DNA from: Phytophthora colocasiae
Taxonomy: Eukaryota; Oomycota; Peronosporomycetes; Peronosporales; Peronosporaceae
DNA length: 64,000 nucleotides
Direction of reading: 5' to 3'
Assembly (NCBI GenBank): GCA_018806915.1
Contig: JAGKQI010000030.1
Location: forward strand, 652,501 to 716,500
Shown: piece after piece, positions 42,701-51,655 of the stretch
How the letters are laid out: the number at the start of each line of letters is the position of its first letter
Numbering within the stretch: position 1 is the first letter of the stretch
Notes under the pieces: generated by a model
Database searches by the model: none
Told to the model about the DNA's origin: nothing
Seen by the model: the letters and a program-made list of their open reading frames with translations, nothing else
Program-made: the position numbers and the translations under genes

Positions 42701-42746
42701 GTTAAACTAGCAAGCCCGTCGGATGGGGATCCGAAACGCGCCGGGC
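42701..42746 (+). promoter_or_regulatory. -1 ribosomal frameshift signal between gag and protease
   Basis: GTTAAAC (42701-42707) stands in the gag frame as CAG TTA AAC, followed at once by the stop TAG (42708-42710). Six bases later a structure begins: GCCCG (42714-42718), TCGGAT-GGGG-ATCCGA hairpin (42719-42734), AACGCGC, CGGGC (42742-42746). A -1 slip on GTTAAAC opens the frame CTA GCA AGC that runs without a stop into the protease. Slippery site, spacer and stem match the known form of such signals, and the signal is conserved in the second copy at 27704. Confidence 0.8.
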
Positions 42747-43665
42747 AAGGCACACCCCCAGAGTTATGTGTTCTAGTGTACGTAGGACCGGAGCTGAAAA
42801 CGACCCAACTTAAAAATCAACATTGCATGACCGCTTTAGCTCAAGAATCAGCCATGTCTTCAGAAATTCCGCGTCTGAGAGACAGTTCATCGGACTTTCC
42901 GAGAGACTGTTCACCGGACTTTCCGAGAGACAATGAACCGCCTCCGGACGACACAATCCAGTTTCGTCTGAAAGACGGGGAATGTTATGGCTGGTGGGAG
43001 GATCACTACCCTGATCCTGCAAAGCGTGATGTGGTTATGGTGCATGGCGCTGTCAATGATCATCGGACCAAGATTCTCCTGGACACCGGTGCGACTATCA
43101 ACATCCTGAGTTACGACTTTGCGCGTAAGCTCGGACTCAGGCTCAAGTCACACAAACAAACAAGAGTGTCTGGGATGGGAGGAGTTCCGACGTACATCGG
43201 CGCCAGTGCTGAGATCAAGCTGACTCTCGGGCCGAGAGTGGTTTACATTGTTGATGTCTGGGTCGCGAATATCGGCGAAGGTATAAACGTGCTATTGGGA
43301 ATGGGATTCATGTTCGCTGCTGGTCTGAGGATCAGCGTTCGTGAGGGACTGGTATCTATGCCAGACGAAGTCGTGGTGATGATGTGCAGCTGGGAGCCTG
43401 GTGATCATATCGGCAGGAACAGGTCCATCTGACCAAGTGAAGCTGTACTCCTGAGACCTGGTGAAGAATTTGTTGTTCGCATTGATTATGGTCCGACGAA
43501 CCCACAACGAGAAGTCATGTGGGCGGGACGTGGAGACCGTTGGGTGACTCAATTGATTTATGCAGCCCGGTCATGGCCTGTAGCGGTGCGCGTGGTGAAC
43601 ATCTCAGATAAGAATACTTGGGTGAACGAATTTTCTGACGTCGCAAGGATTGTGGAGTATGGATT
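42707..43665 (+). pseudogene. retropepsin-type protease region of element P
   Basis: The frame reached by the -1 slip is open from 42707 to a TGA at 43430. The protease active site is KILLDTGATINILS (about 43073), the flap-side and C-terminal loop is VLLGMGFMFAAG (about 43288). At 43430 a single TGA interrupts the frame; copy G4 has a sense codon there. The frame then continues (43433-43665) with EAVLLRPGEEFVVRIDYG and WVTQLIYAA until a shift in a T-run near 43668. It cleaves Gag and Pol. Confidence 0.85.
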
Positions 43666-46595
43666 TTTTCCCACGACATGGTCGCTTTGTACGGCCAGGC
43701 TCTGCAGCCTACCGTGACTGGGAAGTTTTGATTCTGGAGAACACTCCGTCACCCGAGACGAAGAGACGCCTGAAGGCCGAAGCCGACTTGGAGGATCTGA
43801 TACCTCAACCTCCGTGTGTGGATCACCCGGTATATCCGTGGCCAACTAAGATCTTACAACGCCCAAGACTGGACAATGCTCGAGTACAGGTTGTGAGGCC
43901 TACTTCGGTCCCACGAACAAAACGAGTTCGTTTCGCTTTGGATGTGGCTACGCAGACAGATGACTGGGTGGATGCCGGAAAAGAGGAGACCCGAGATACC
44001 GCTGTGGACACCGGTGATCTGGAATTGACATTAGAGAAAACGACTCCGAAAGACTCCGGAACCACGTCTGGAATTTCGAGTAACATTATCGAGGATGAAG
44101 TCACCCTGAGTGTTTCTGGTGAACTGTCCATGGGAGATGAGGATCCGATAGACTGTTCATGGGACATCCCAATTCAGAGTATGCCAGGCACCCCTGTGGA
44201 AAAGCTCCGAGCTGAGTACGAGCGGTGCATGCGAGTCACGAATGAGGAATTGGATCTGGAACCCGGTATCTACATACGGGAAGGAGCAGAGCTATTCTCT
44301 CAATTACGTGACCAGCTGGTTATGTTACCTGAACTGGAAGATCTGACTCCCGAATGCGACATCGACAAAGCTGACGTCGGAGTACCCGGGAAAACGACAC
44401 CGGAAATGGAGCAGAAACTCAGGGATATCTTGAAGTATCACCGGAAAATCTTTCTGGGAGATGGCAATGCCGCACCTGCCCCGGCAAGGGGCGTGGTCTG
44501 TGACTTGGACGTGGGAGACGCTAAGCCTGTTGCCCAACGTCCGAGGTCCGTTGCCCCTCACCTGATGATCAAGGTGTACGAACTGCTGAAGAAGCTCCTG
44601 GAGACCGGACTCATCGAGTACTCGACTTCGCCTTGGGCATCACCAATAGTGATTGTTCTCAAGAAGAATGGTGTGGATATACGCATGTGCATTGATTATC
44701 GAGTGGTGAATGGTTTTATCCAGTTGTCGCGTTATCCGTTGCCCCTGATAGACGATCTGTTGATTGGTTTTGAGGCAGCACTGTGGTTGATGAGTCTGGA
44801 TATGGCGAGTGGTTTTTGGGCTATTCGAATGACGGAGCGTGCAAGGCTGATCTCAGCGTTCATCTGCCCATTTGGACACTTCCAGTGGGTAAGAATGCCC
44901 TTCGGTCTGAAGAACGCCCCTCTGGTGTATCAGGCTATGCTGGATAACTGCCTGTGGGGGTTCGTGCGATTGGCACCTGAAGAGGAAGCCGAGGTTGACT
45001 CTGATGTGTTAGAATTCCTGGAGTTAGAACCCCAGAACTCTGATATACATGGTCTGATGTCTGGTGAACAACTTCAGAACTCTGATGAACACATGCCAGA
45101 GTTTCCGGTGCTCACCGACCAAATGACTGTTTTTCAGAGGAACATCCCAGTCCCGTCCTTCATGGGACCGGTACTCGGTCGAAGTTCCTACATTGACGAC
45201 ATTGCTCATGGGGCGCCCACCTGGGATCAACTTTGTAAAGACCTGAACGCCTTGCTCTTCAGACTCAGATACTGGAACATTTCTGTGAGCTTGCCCAAGA
45301 GCGAGTTCGGGAAGCTGACGATTCCCTATCTGTCGCTTGAGATCAGTATTGAAGGACTGAGAACCACGCCGAAGATCGTCAAGGGAGTGGAGGAATTGCC
45401 GTTCCCGTCGACACTCAAGGGAGTACAGAGTTTCATGGGAAGTCTGAATTACTACAACAAGTTTATCGAAGACTTACCGGTGATCGCTGCTGTGCTCTAC
45501 GAGTTGTCTGATGAACAGATTCGCGCTGGTCGAGATTTGGCTCGAGCGAAGGAGGCCTTTGAGATCCTGAAGCGCAAGATTGTCTCGACACCGCTCCTCA
45601 GACACCCATATCGCACCAGACCTTTCGTTATTATACCTCATGCGAACCCGTGGGCTGCTTCAGCCGTCTTGGGACAGGAGTACGATAGAGTGATACACCC
45701 CGTACGGTTCACGGGACGTGTGTTGAATGAAGCAGAACTCCGGTATCACATCGCAGAGAAGGAGGTCATTGCGATCCTCAGGGTTCTGGAGAACTTTCGG
45801 GCTCTGGTAAACACGAGTCCCGTGATCACGGTGTACACCAGACATTCGGTTTTGAAGTGGCTCCTGACATCCAATACGGCTGATGGTCGGAACGAGAAGT
45901 GGGGATTGAAGTTGTCACAATGGAACTTGGAGATTCGCAGGATCCAGCGAGATGAAGATGGCCTCCCGGCTATTCTTGGAGCGGGCATCACACCCCGTGA
46001 ACACCTCGATGAGGTCTCTGAAAACCTCATCCCCGTCAAGGGGCGAGTCAAACCACCAGCACCCATTAGCGTGGAGATGCTAGAGGCTGATTACCGAGGT
46101 TGTGTTCTGAGTTTTGATGGTGCCGCCAAGACATCCACTCGCCTGGGAAGCTGCGGATGTGTGCTCTGGGAGCTCCCGGGGTGGAACATCCTGGAAGCCC
46201 AAGGGTTCACTCTGAAAGGTGTCACTGTGAATGACTCAGAGTACTGTGGTCTGATCAATGGATTGAGGTTAGCTTTGGAACGTGGTATCCGAGACTTGGT
46301 GGTTGTCGGAGACTCTCGTATCGCTATCCAGCAAGCTCAAGGACTGATCAATTGTAATCAGCCGAACCTGCAGCGGAAATTGGCCGAGTTTGAGTCTCTG
46401 AAGATCAAGTTCCAGTCTCTGAAGCTAGTGCACGTGAAGCGTGAGTTCAATCAAGCAGCGGACTATTTGACGTCCAAGACTCTTGTGCTTGGCGAGTCCT
46501 GGCAGGTCCAAGACCCTGACGAACTGACTCATCTGAAACTGGTGTCCAAGATCCCAGAGAAGTTGATGAAGCCTCCCGAAAGGGATGTCTTCTGA
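43650..46595 (+). CDS. reverse transcriptase with two RNase H domains, element P
   Basis: This 981-codon frame is intact, though its true upstream start is in the protease frame. RT motifs: WASPIVIVLKKNGVDIRMCIDYR (about residues 330-352), LMSLDMASGFWAIRM, FQWVRMPFGLKNAPLVYQ, and the catalytic SYIDDIAHG near residue 513. About 75 unusual residues (45000-45180) lie between the last two. Thumb: GVQSFMGSLNYYNKFIEDL. First RNase H: HANPWAASAVLGQ, YHIAEKEVIAILRVL, VYTRHSVLKWLL. Second RNase H (about residues 825-945): LSFDGAAKTSTRLGSCGCVLWE, SEYCGLINGLRLALERGI, VVVGDSRIAIQQA, VKREFNQAADYLTSK. The dual RNase H is the hallmark of the oomycete lineage recalled as Chronos. Confidence 0.92.
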   Translation: MWSMDFFPRHGRFVRPGSAAYRDWEVLILENTPSPETKRRLKAEADLEDLIPQPPCVDHPVYPWPTKILQRPRLDNARVQVVRPTSVPRTKRVRFALDVATQTDDWVDAGKEETRDTAVDTGDLELTLEKTTPKDSGTTSGISSNIIEDEVTLSVSGELSMGDEDPIDCSWDIPIQSMPGTPVEKLRAEYERCMRVTNEELDLEPGIYIREGAELFSQLRDQLVMLPELEDLTPECDIDKADVGVPGKTTPEMEQKLRDILKYHRKIFLGDGNAAPAPARGVVCDLDVGDAKPVAQRPRSVAPHLMIKVYELLKKLLETGLIEYSTSPWASPIVIVLKKNGVDIRMCIDYRVVNGFIQLSRYPLPLIDDLLIGFEAALWLMSLDMASGFWAIRMTERARLISAFICPFGHFQWVRMPFGLKNAPLVYQAMLDNCLWGFVRLAPEEEAEVDSDVLEFLELEPQNSDIHGLMSGEQLQNSDEHMPEFPVLTDQMTVFQRNIPVPSFMGPVLGRSSYIDDIAHGAPTWDQLCKDLNALLFRLRYWNISVSLPKSEFGKLTIPYLSLEISIEGLRTTPKIVKGVEELPFPSTLKGVQSFMGSLNYYNKFIEDLPVIAAVLYELSDEQIRAGRDLARAKEAFEILKRKIVSTPLLRHPYRTRPFVIIPHANPWAASAVLGQEYDRVIHPVRFTGRVLNEAELRYHIAEKEVIAILRVLENFRALVNTSPVITVYTRHSVLKWLLTSNTADGRNEKWGLKLSQWNLEIRRIQRDEDGLPAILGAGITPREHLDEVSENLIPVKGRVKPPAPISVEMLEADYRGCVLSFDGAAKTSTRLGSCGCVLWELPGWNILEAQGFTLKGVTVNDSEYCGLINGLRLALERGIRDLVVVGDSRIAIQQAQGLINCNQPNLQRKLAEFESLKIKFQSLKLVHVKREFNQAADYLTSKTLVLGESWQVQDPDELTHLKLVSKIPEKLMKPPERDVF

Positions 46596-48441
46596 AACTC
46601 CGAACGATGTTCACCAGACCTCTGGTGAACATGATTGTACACCGGAGATGGATGACCCAGGGCCAGAGTCTGCGCCCCTGCCTCATGCTGCCAAGGTGCT
46701 TGTTGCCATCACTCGTGCACGCAATCAGGAAGAAGCAAACCTACCAGATGACGCGGAGGCTCGTGAACCTATGGGCCCACTAAAGTTTCAGGAAGAACGC
46801 TGGCGGAGGATCAAAGTTCACCAGACTCAAGATGTTCATCTGGCAGAACTCATCAAGTTCCTTAAGGGTGACGTGGGAGATCTACCACGACCCCGAGTAA
46901 GGAAGCTTGCCAGGATCGCCGATGATTTCATCTTGGATTCCAGAGACGTTTTGTACCGCCTCAGCCGTGCTACCAGGGAACGTCCGAGAGACATGGTTGA
47001 CGAGCTCAGACTTGTGGTTCCCAGAGACTTGCATGCTGATATGCTGCACTATGCTCATGGGGATTACCAGGGTGCTCACCAGGGAATCAAACGTACGTTC
47101 GAGAAGCTGAGCTCCGAGTTCTACTGGATTGGTATGTACGCTGATGTGGAAAGGTTCGTCAAGGAGTGTATGGACTGTGCTAGCGGCAAGGGGCGTCCCC
47201 CGAATCCTGGACCGTCACCCGGCAACATCGAGCCCAGCCGACCTTTTGAAGTGGTGTCCATGGATTTCGTGACGCACATGCCAAAGTCTGCCAGAGGCAA
47301 CACGTTCCTGTTGTTGTTCCAAGACATGTTCTCAGGCTATGTGATGTGCAAGCCTATGAGTATCACTACGGCTCAAGATGTCGCTGAGGCCTACGAGGAA
47401 CGTGTCTTCCGGAACTTCGGAGCTAGTTCTCTGATACGCCATGATCAAGATCCTCGGTTCATGAGTGAGGTGTTCAGGTGTTTCCGGGACCTCCTGGGAA
47501 GCAGACAGCGAGCGACTCTGGCGTACCGTCCCCAGGCGAACGGCCAACAAGAACGGTCTGTTCAGACGGTCGTGCGCGCCATCAAGGCCTACATCGCCGA
47601 AGCTGATCAGAGTGATTGGGATGACCACGCCGAACGTCTGATGTTCGCGTTGAACACTTCCTTTGATGCGACCCGTCTGGAAACACCTTTCTTTCTGGTG
47701 CACGGATGGGATGCTCATGGGACTGTGTCCGTGATGCTTGGTCCAAAACCTTCTGGTGTACAAGAGCGCACTGCTTATGAGTGGCGTCGGAAGATGCAGC
47801 GAGATTATAGCTACGCTCAAGCCTGTGCTGAAGAACTTCAGAAGAAGGCCAAGCGGGAGCGTTCTGAAGAACAGACCCGAAAGTGGAAGGAGTTGTCGGA
47901 ACGTCTGAAGTCCGGATTTGCCGTCGGTGATGCCGTGTGGCTATACATCCCCAAGGTCCAAACGGGGTTGAGTCGGAAGCTCGCACACATGTGGCATGGT
48001 CCTTTCCGGATTGAGGAGATGTTGGATGATTTTCGTGTGAAACTGAAGGTCGAGGACACCGGGTATCGGGTGAACCCTTGGGTTCATTTAAGTCGCCTGA
48101 AGCCGAGAGCCTTGTTTCCTAGAAGACCGACTGTGGAACTTGATGTCCATGAGGATGATGACTTTGATGCAGCACTGTTACCAGAAGACAGTTGGGAGCC
48201 CGACACCGAGAATGATGAATACGAAGTGGAAAAGATACTAGACACTCGGTGGAGCAAGCGTACCAGGACCTCCAAGAGACTTCGCGAATACCTGGTCAAG
48301 TGGAAGGGGTACGACGAGACAGAGTGGCTACCCTTGTCAAAGCTGAACTGTGGCGCTTTGTTATATGAGTTCAATCAGAGCGCACGAGCGCGAGCTCGTT
48401 TCCAAGCAATGCAAGCTGGAGACGATCACCCCAGAGTTTAA
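46585..48441 (+). CDS. integrase with chromodomain, element P
   Basis: A 618-codon frame shifted by one base against the RT frame; in element Q the two are continuous, so the shift is a mutation. The linker is followed by the HHCC zinc finger (HYAHGDYQGAHQ...CMDC, about residue 150), the core with VSMDFVTHMP, IRHDQDPRF and YRPQANGQQERS supplying the D-D-E residues, and a GPF-type segment WHGPFRIEE. The C-terminal chromodomain (EVEKILDTRWS, YLVKWKGYDETEWLP, about residues 545-595) is thought to guide integration to modified chromatin. It ends at the TAA near 48441 before the convergent antisense ORF. Confidence 0.92.
   Translation: MSSETPNDVHQTSGEHDCTPEMDDPGPESAPLPHAAKVLVAITRARNQEEANLPDDAEAREPMGPLKFQEERWRRIKVHQTQDVHLAELIKFLKGDVGDLPRPRVRKLARIADDFILDSRDVLYRLSRATRERPRDMVDELRLVVPRDLHADMLHYAHGDYQGAHQGIKRTFEKLSSEFYWIGMYADVERFVKECMDCASGKGRPPNPGPSPGNIEPSRPFEVVSMDFVTHMPKSARGNTFLLLFQDMFSGYVMCKPMSITTAQDVAEAYEERVFRNFGASSLIRHDQDPRFMSEVFRCFRDLLGSRQRATLAYRPQANGQQERSVQTVVRAIKAYIAEADQSDWDDHAERLMFALNTSFDATRLETPFFLVHGWDAHGTVSVMLGPKPSGVQERTAYEWRRKMQRDYSYAQACAEELQKKAKRERSEEQTRKWKELSERLKSGFAVGDAVWLYIPKVQTGLSRKLAHMWHGPFRIEEMLDDFRVKLKVEDTGYRVNPWVHLSRLKPRALFPRRPTVELDVHEDDDFDAALLPEDSWEPDTENDEYEVEKILDTRWSKRTRTSKRLREYLVKWKGYDETEWLPLSKLNCGALLYEFNQSARARARFQAMQAGDDHPRV
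46607..46632 (+). repeat. 12-bp palindrome of the TGTTCACCAGA motif
   Basis: ATGTTCACCAGA and its exact complement are separated by CC. It sits at the junction of the RT and integrase reading frames. The same motif forms a palindrome at 48465-48490. Confidence 0.85.
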
Positions 48442-48826
48442 ACTCTGAAACTTATTCTGAGAACTCTGGTGAACAGTGATGTTCACCAGACGATGTATTT
48501 CAGAGATGAGGTGTCTGAGAGACATGTCTTTCGGAAATGCGATTTCGGGGATACGTGACTCCCAGAGATGGTGGTTGTTATGTGAATTTGTATGGAGATG
48601 ATTTTGTGGTTGTGTGTGTATGATGGAATTTTACGAAGTGTATTATGATGATGCTATGAGAAGAGGATTACTGAACGACATGTGAGGATGTTAAAGGAGA
48701 AGGTCGTCGGGGAACTATATTTGGAATTGTTACTACGCTACGATATGCAGACGACTAAGTTGTTCTGGAAGAAGAAGTGTAGTTCCCCGGAGATGTCGTG
48801 AAGAGTACACCAGGCTTCTGGCGTAC
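48442..48826. other. convergent spacer between pol and the antisense ORF, element P
   Basis: No ORF. It begins with a perfect 11-bp inverted repeat, TCTGGTGAACA and TGTTCACCAGA with a four-base spacer (48465-48490). This is where the transcripts of pol and of the antisense ORF would overlap or end. Confidence 0.7.
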
Positions 48827-51600
48827 TTACTTCAGAGAGACAGGATTTTCAGCGCGTTCAGCAGGCGTCAGAGCTTGTTTCCGGAGATCGGATGGCACGA
48901 ATTCCATCCAGTCCTTGTCGGAAGACGCTGTGGCCCACTGCGTGCGCGCTGGTTCCGCTGCGTCGATAGCTTCAAGCTGCTTGCGTAAGCTCAGACACTT
49001 GGGACCTCCGATGTCACGTGCACGCGGGTCTTGCCAGATCCATGGGCAATATTTGTCTGGGATCTTCCAGATACCAGGCTCGAACATGAGCGTCTCCGGG
49101 AAATCCTTGTGCTTCAGAATCTTGGACACTGCCCCTCGGTATTGGCGTAGTAGAGACGCACGACGAAGCCCGCGTTCCTTGTGCTGTTCACCGGACAGCA
49201 GGTCTTCATCGGGATCCATTATCACCCAGTGAGTGCGTTCCCACAACGCTTGAGCGTGCTTGTTCATGAGAGACGCGAGTTCTTCGATGTCCGCCTGAAC
49301 CAAGAGACAGAGATCGTCACGCCGGTGAAAATATAGCTCGGTCCGGCGGTTCTGGTACATGACCTCCCAGGGAGCTGGCACTTCGTCCAGCAAAGCTTGG
49401 TATTTCTTGGAATTCCAGCGTTTCAGGCGTGCCAGACTGTGTGTGGGGCTCGAAGTCTGGGAACCCAGGAGTCTGCCCGATGGCCGTCTTGGTGTCACTG
49501 GTCGGCTGGACCGGGATACCGTAGTACAGCCACGACGAACAATGTGTCCGGGGCCTCGATTGTCAGCAGCTCCTTCGGTGTCAGCGACTTGTACGACTTG
49601 GACACCAGACTTGACTTCCGGAGTTTACCAGAAGGTCGCTTGCCCGAAGAACTCTTAGGCGACTTGGAGTCTTGAGACTTCTTGTCCTTGGAACTCGACT
49701 TGGGCGAACCACCGGACTTCTTGCTCTTGGGACTTGACGTGGAGGTGCCACCGGACTTTTTACTGCCTGACTTGGATCGGGATGCTTCGTGCACACTATC
49801 CCGCTTGGACTTCTTGGTGGGGATTATTGGACCCGAGTCATCCGAGTCGCTGGACTCGTAGTCCCGTGGACGCTTGTTGCCGGCGTGCGAATGATCATCA
49901 GACTCATCGTCGTCAGAGTCATCGCTGTTGCCGCTCGACTTTTCGTCGTCAGAACCGCTGTTGCTAGTTGCAGATTCTTGTTCACCAGACTCGCTTGAAG
50001 TCCGGGTCCTTCTGAGGTCATCCTCTGTGGACTCCAGGTTCGCTAATGGGATACGGGACGTGAGCGTCCAGTGCCTCCCAGACCGGTGGCTCCACATCGT
50101 TCTTCTGAAGCCGGCGCAGTTCCTCCTCAGCCATCTTGTAGTACGTCTCTGGGACGTACGAGGTCCACGGGGTCTGATTTAGTTTGCGCCAGTACATCAT
50201 GCTCACCAGCATTTGTACCAAGGGGCGCCCCGTGAACAGGCTGTGGGCGGGCTTGTCCGTGCGAAGCCACTTCATTGCAGTCTCGTAAGCAATGCCTGCG
50301 AGCAGAGCCAAGCGCAAGTCCGGACGAACTTCCTCCCAGACGACTCCAGGTGGTAACGTGGTGTGGACTGCGTCCTTGGACACCGGAGACTTGGCGTTCG
50401 CCGGACGCACCGAATCGATGCCAGGCGTGTAATTCTTGGGGCGATCCTGAGGAACACGAACCCGATGTTTCCCAGACGGCCGGTTAGGCTTGAGTGGTGG
50501 AGAACCGGAAGATTTAGGTGACCTGGTGGGCGACCCAGACTTGTTCACCGGGCGAGTGCCTGATTTCTCGGGGCCACCCGCATGTTCACCGGAGACCTTC
50601 ACACCACTACCAGCACCCGTCAGATCCAGCACTTTGGCTGACTTCTTGGCCTCCGCAGCTTGATTGAAGCGAACTTTCGCCAGACGCTTGGAGAAGTCAG
50701 GGATTTCCGCCTTGCGCTGATCCATCGCAGTCACGTTGATGATGGTGTCCCAGTCTCCAGGCGGCGCCTTGCCCTCTTGGAAGTTCACCAGAAGCTCACG
50801 AAGACGCACCCAACTGCCGTTCAACTCCCCGTGTTCAAACAGGTACTCCAGAAAACCCCAGGAGTCTGTGGCTGTGGTCGTGGGACGAGCCTTCAGCAAC
50901 CGGACCTCCGCTTGAGAGTCTTCCAGGCGTTCCTCCAAGGCCGACTTCTCAGCTTCCAGGGCATCGATCTGGTCCTGATAGTGCGACGCGAGGTTCTTGG
51001 ACTCCGCATTCACACGATCTTCGGTCTCACCAGCAGTACGCCGGGCGTCCAGTACTTCATGGCGCCAATACTGGCAGTTGAAGACCCACTGACGCTTGAG
51101 ATCTTCGGACTCGTTCTGGATAGCGGCCGTGTCCACCAGAGATGCACCGCCCTGGGACTCTACTTGGAGTCGAAGCCGACGGTGAGCGCCAGCCATCTGC
51201 TTCAGGTAACCCGATGTCTTGTACACCCGCTCGGCGAGGCGCTGATGGGGGAGGTGCAGGAGGATTGCCGCCAATTCCCGGAGGACGTCAACAGATCCCA
51301 TGTGTGCCTCAAGACTCATGCGGTTACGGCTGTCCACGTGGGGAACAAGCATCTGACTTTCGAGGCGTTGCCACTAGTAGGAGCCAATGGACAACCCATG
51401 GTTGCAGGATCTTCTTCTGACTTGTGTGTCAGAACGGAAATCGGGATGTGGCCGTTTGTGGGATACGACAGTTGGCTATTTCTGAGTCTGATGGAATCAG
51501 ACTGAGCGACAGGACACCAGAGATTCTGAAATCCCGGAAGTTTTGCGAGCGTCACAGCTACACTATGTTCACGGGACCTCTGACGTACTGTCCTGGCCAT
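48827..51600 (-). pseudogene. long antisense ORF of element P (aORF)
   Basis: It is coded opposite to gag-pol, beginning at ATG 51600, 55 bp inside the 3' LTR. Successive frames are 51600-51316 (MARTVRQRS..., LAKLPGFQNLWCPVAQ), 51352-50018 (444 codons, with a coiled coil KNLASHYQDQIDALEAEKSAL, DSWGFLEYLFEHGELNGSW, and VVWEEVRPDLRLALLAGIAY), 50097-49495 (acidic SDSDDSGPIIPTKKSKR, a nuclear-localisation-like signal, then Ser/Lys-rich) and 49498-48827 (HKDFPETLMFEPGIW, CPWIWQDPR, GGPKCLSL). Frame breaks lie near 51340, 50045 and 49500. About 230 residues present in Q are missing after the N-terminus. No known domain is recognised. Confidence 0.75.
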
Positions 51601-51641
51601 GATGCTCAGTTTGGAGAAAGTTCCGCACTGACGAATTATGA

Positions 51642-51655
51642 CCAGGAGGGGCGGT
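51642..51655 (+). promoter_or_regulatory. polypurine tract of element P
   Basis: ACCAGGAGGGGCGG(T) directly precedes the 3' LTR start TGACACG. The same sequence precedes the Q LTR in inverse orientation (56504-56518). It would prime plus-strand DNA synthesis. Confidence 0.8.

Larger units (their letters stand above)
40424..42710 (+). pseudogene. Gag capsid and zinc-knuckle region of element P, split by a hAT element
   Basis: The frame from 40424 runs to the hAT insertion at 40709. After one copy of the target duplication it continues in the same frame from 41589 (WWERFVNMTSQGAW) to the stop at 42710. The capsid-like region has KLKLPVSAIDWFNQLP and DWKELSSEFRRRYC; two CCHC knuckles (CEKCRRSGHSEENC, CDRCQEKGHPSRMC) and a further Cys/His pair follow. 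The stop TAG is directly after the slippery site. Gag assembles the particle and binds RNA. The frame overlap with the upstream gag (40424-40446) looks like an indel. Confidence 0.8.

Noticed and set aside
43430..43432. Programmed stop readthrough in the P protease
   Set aside because: Copy G4 has a sense codon at the same position and an unbroken frame, so the stop is a mutation of P.
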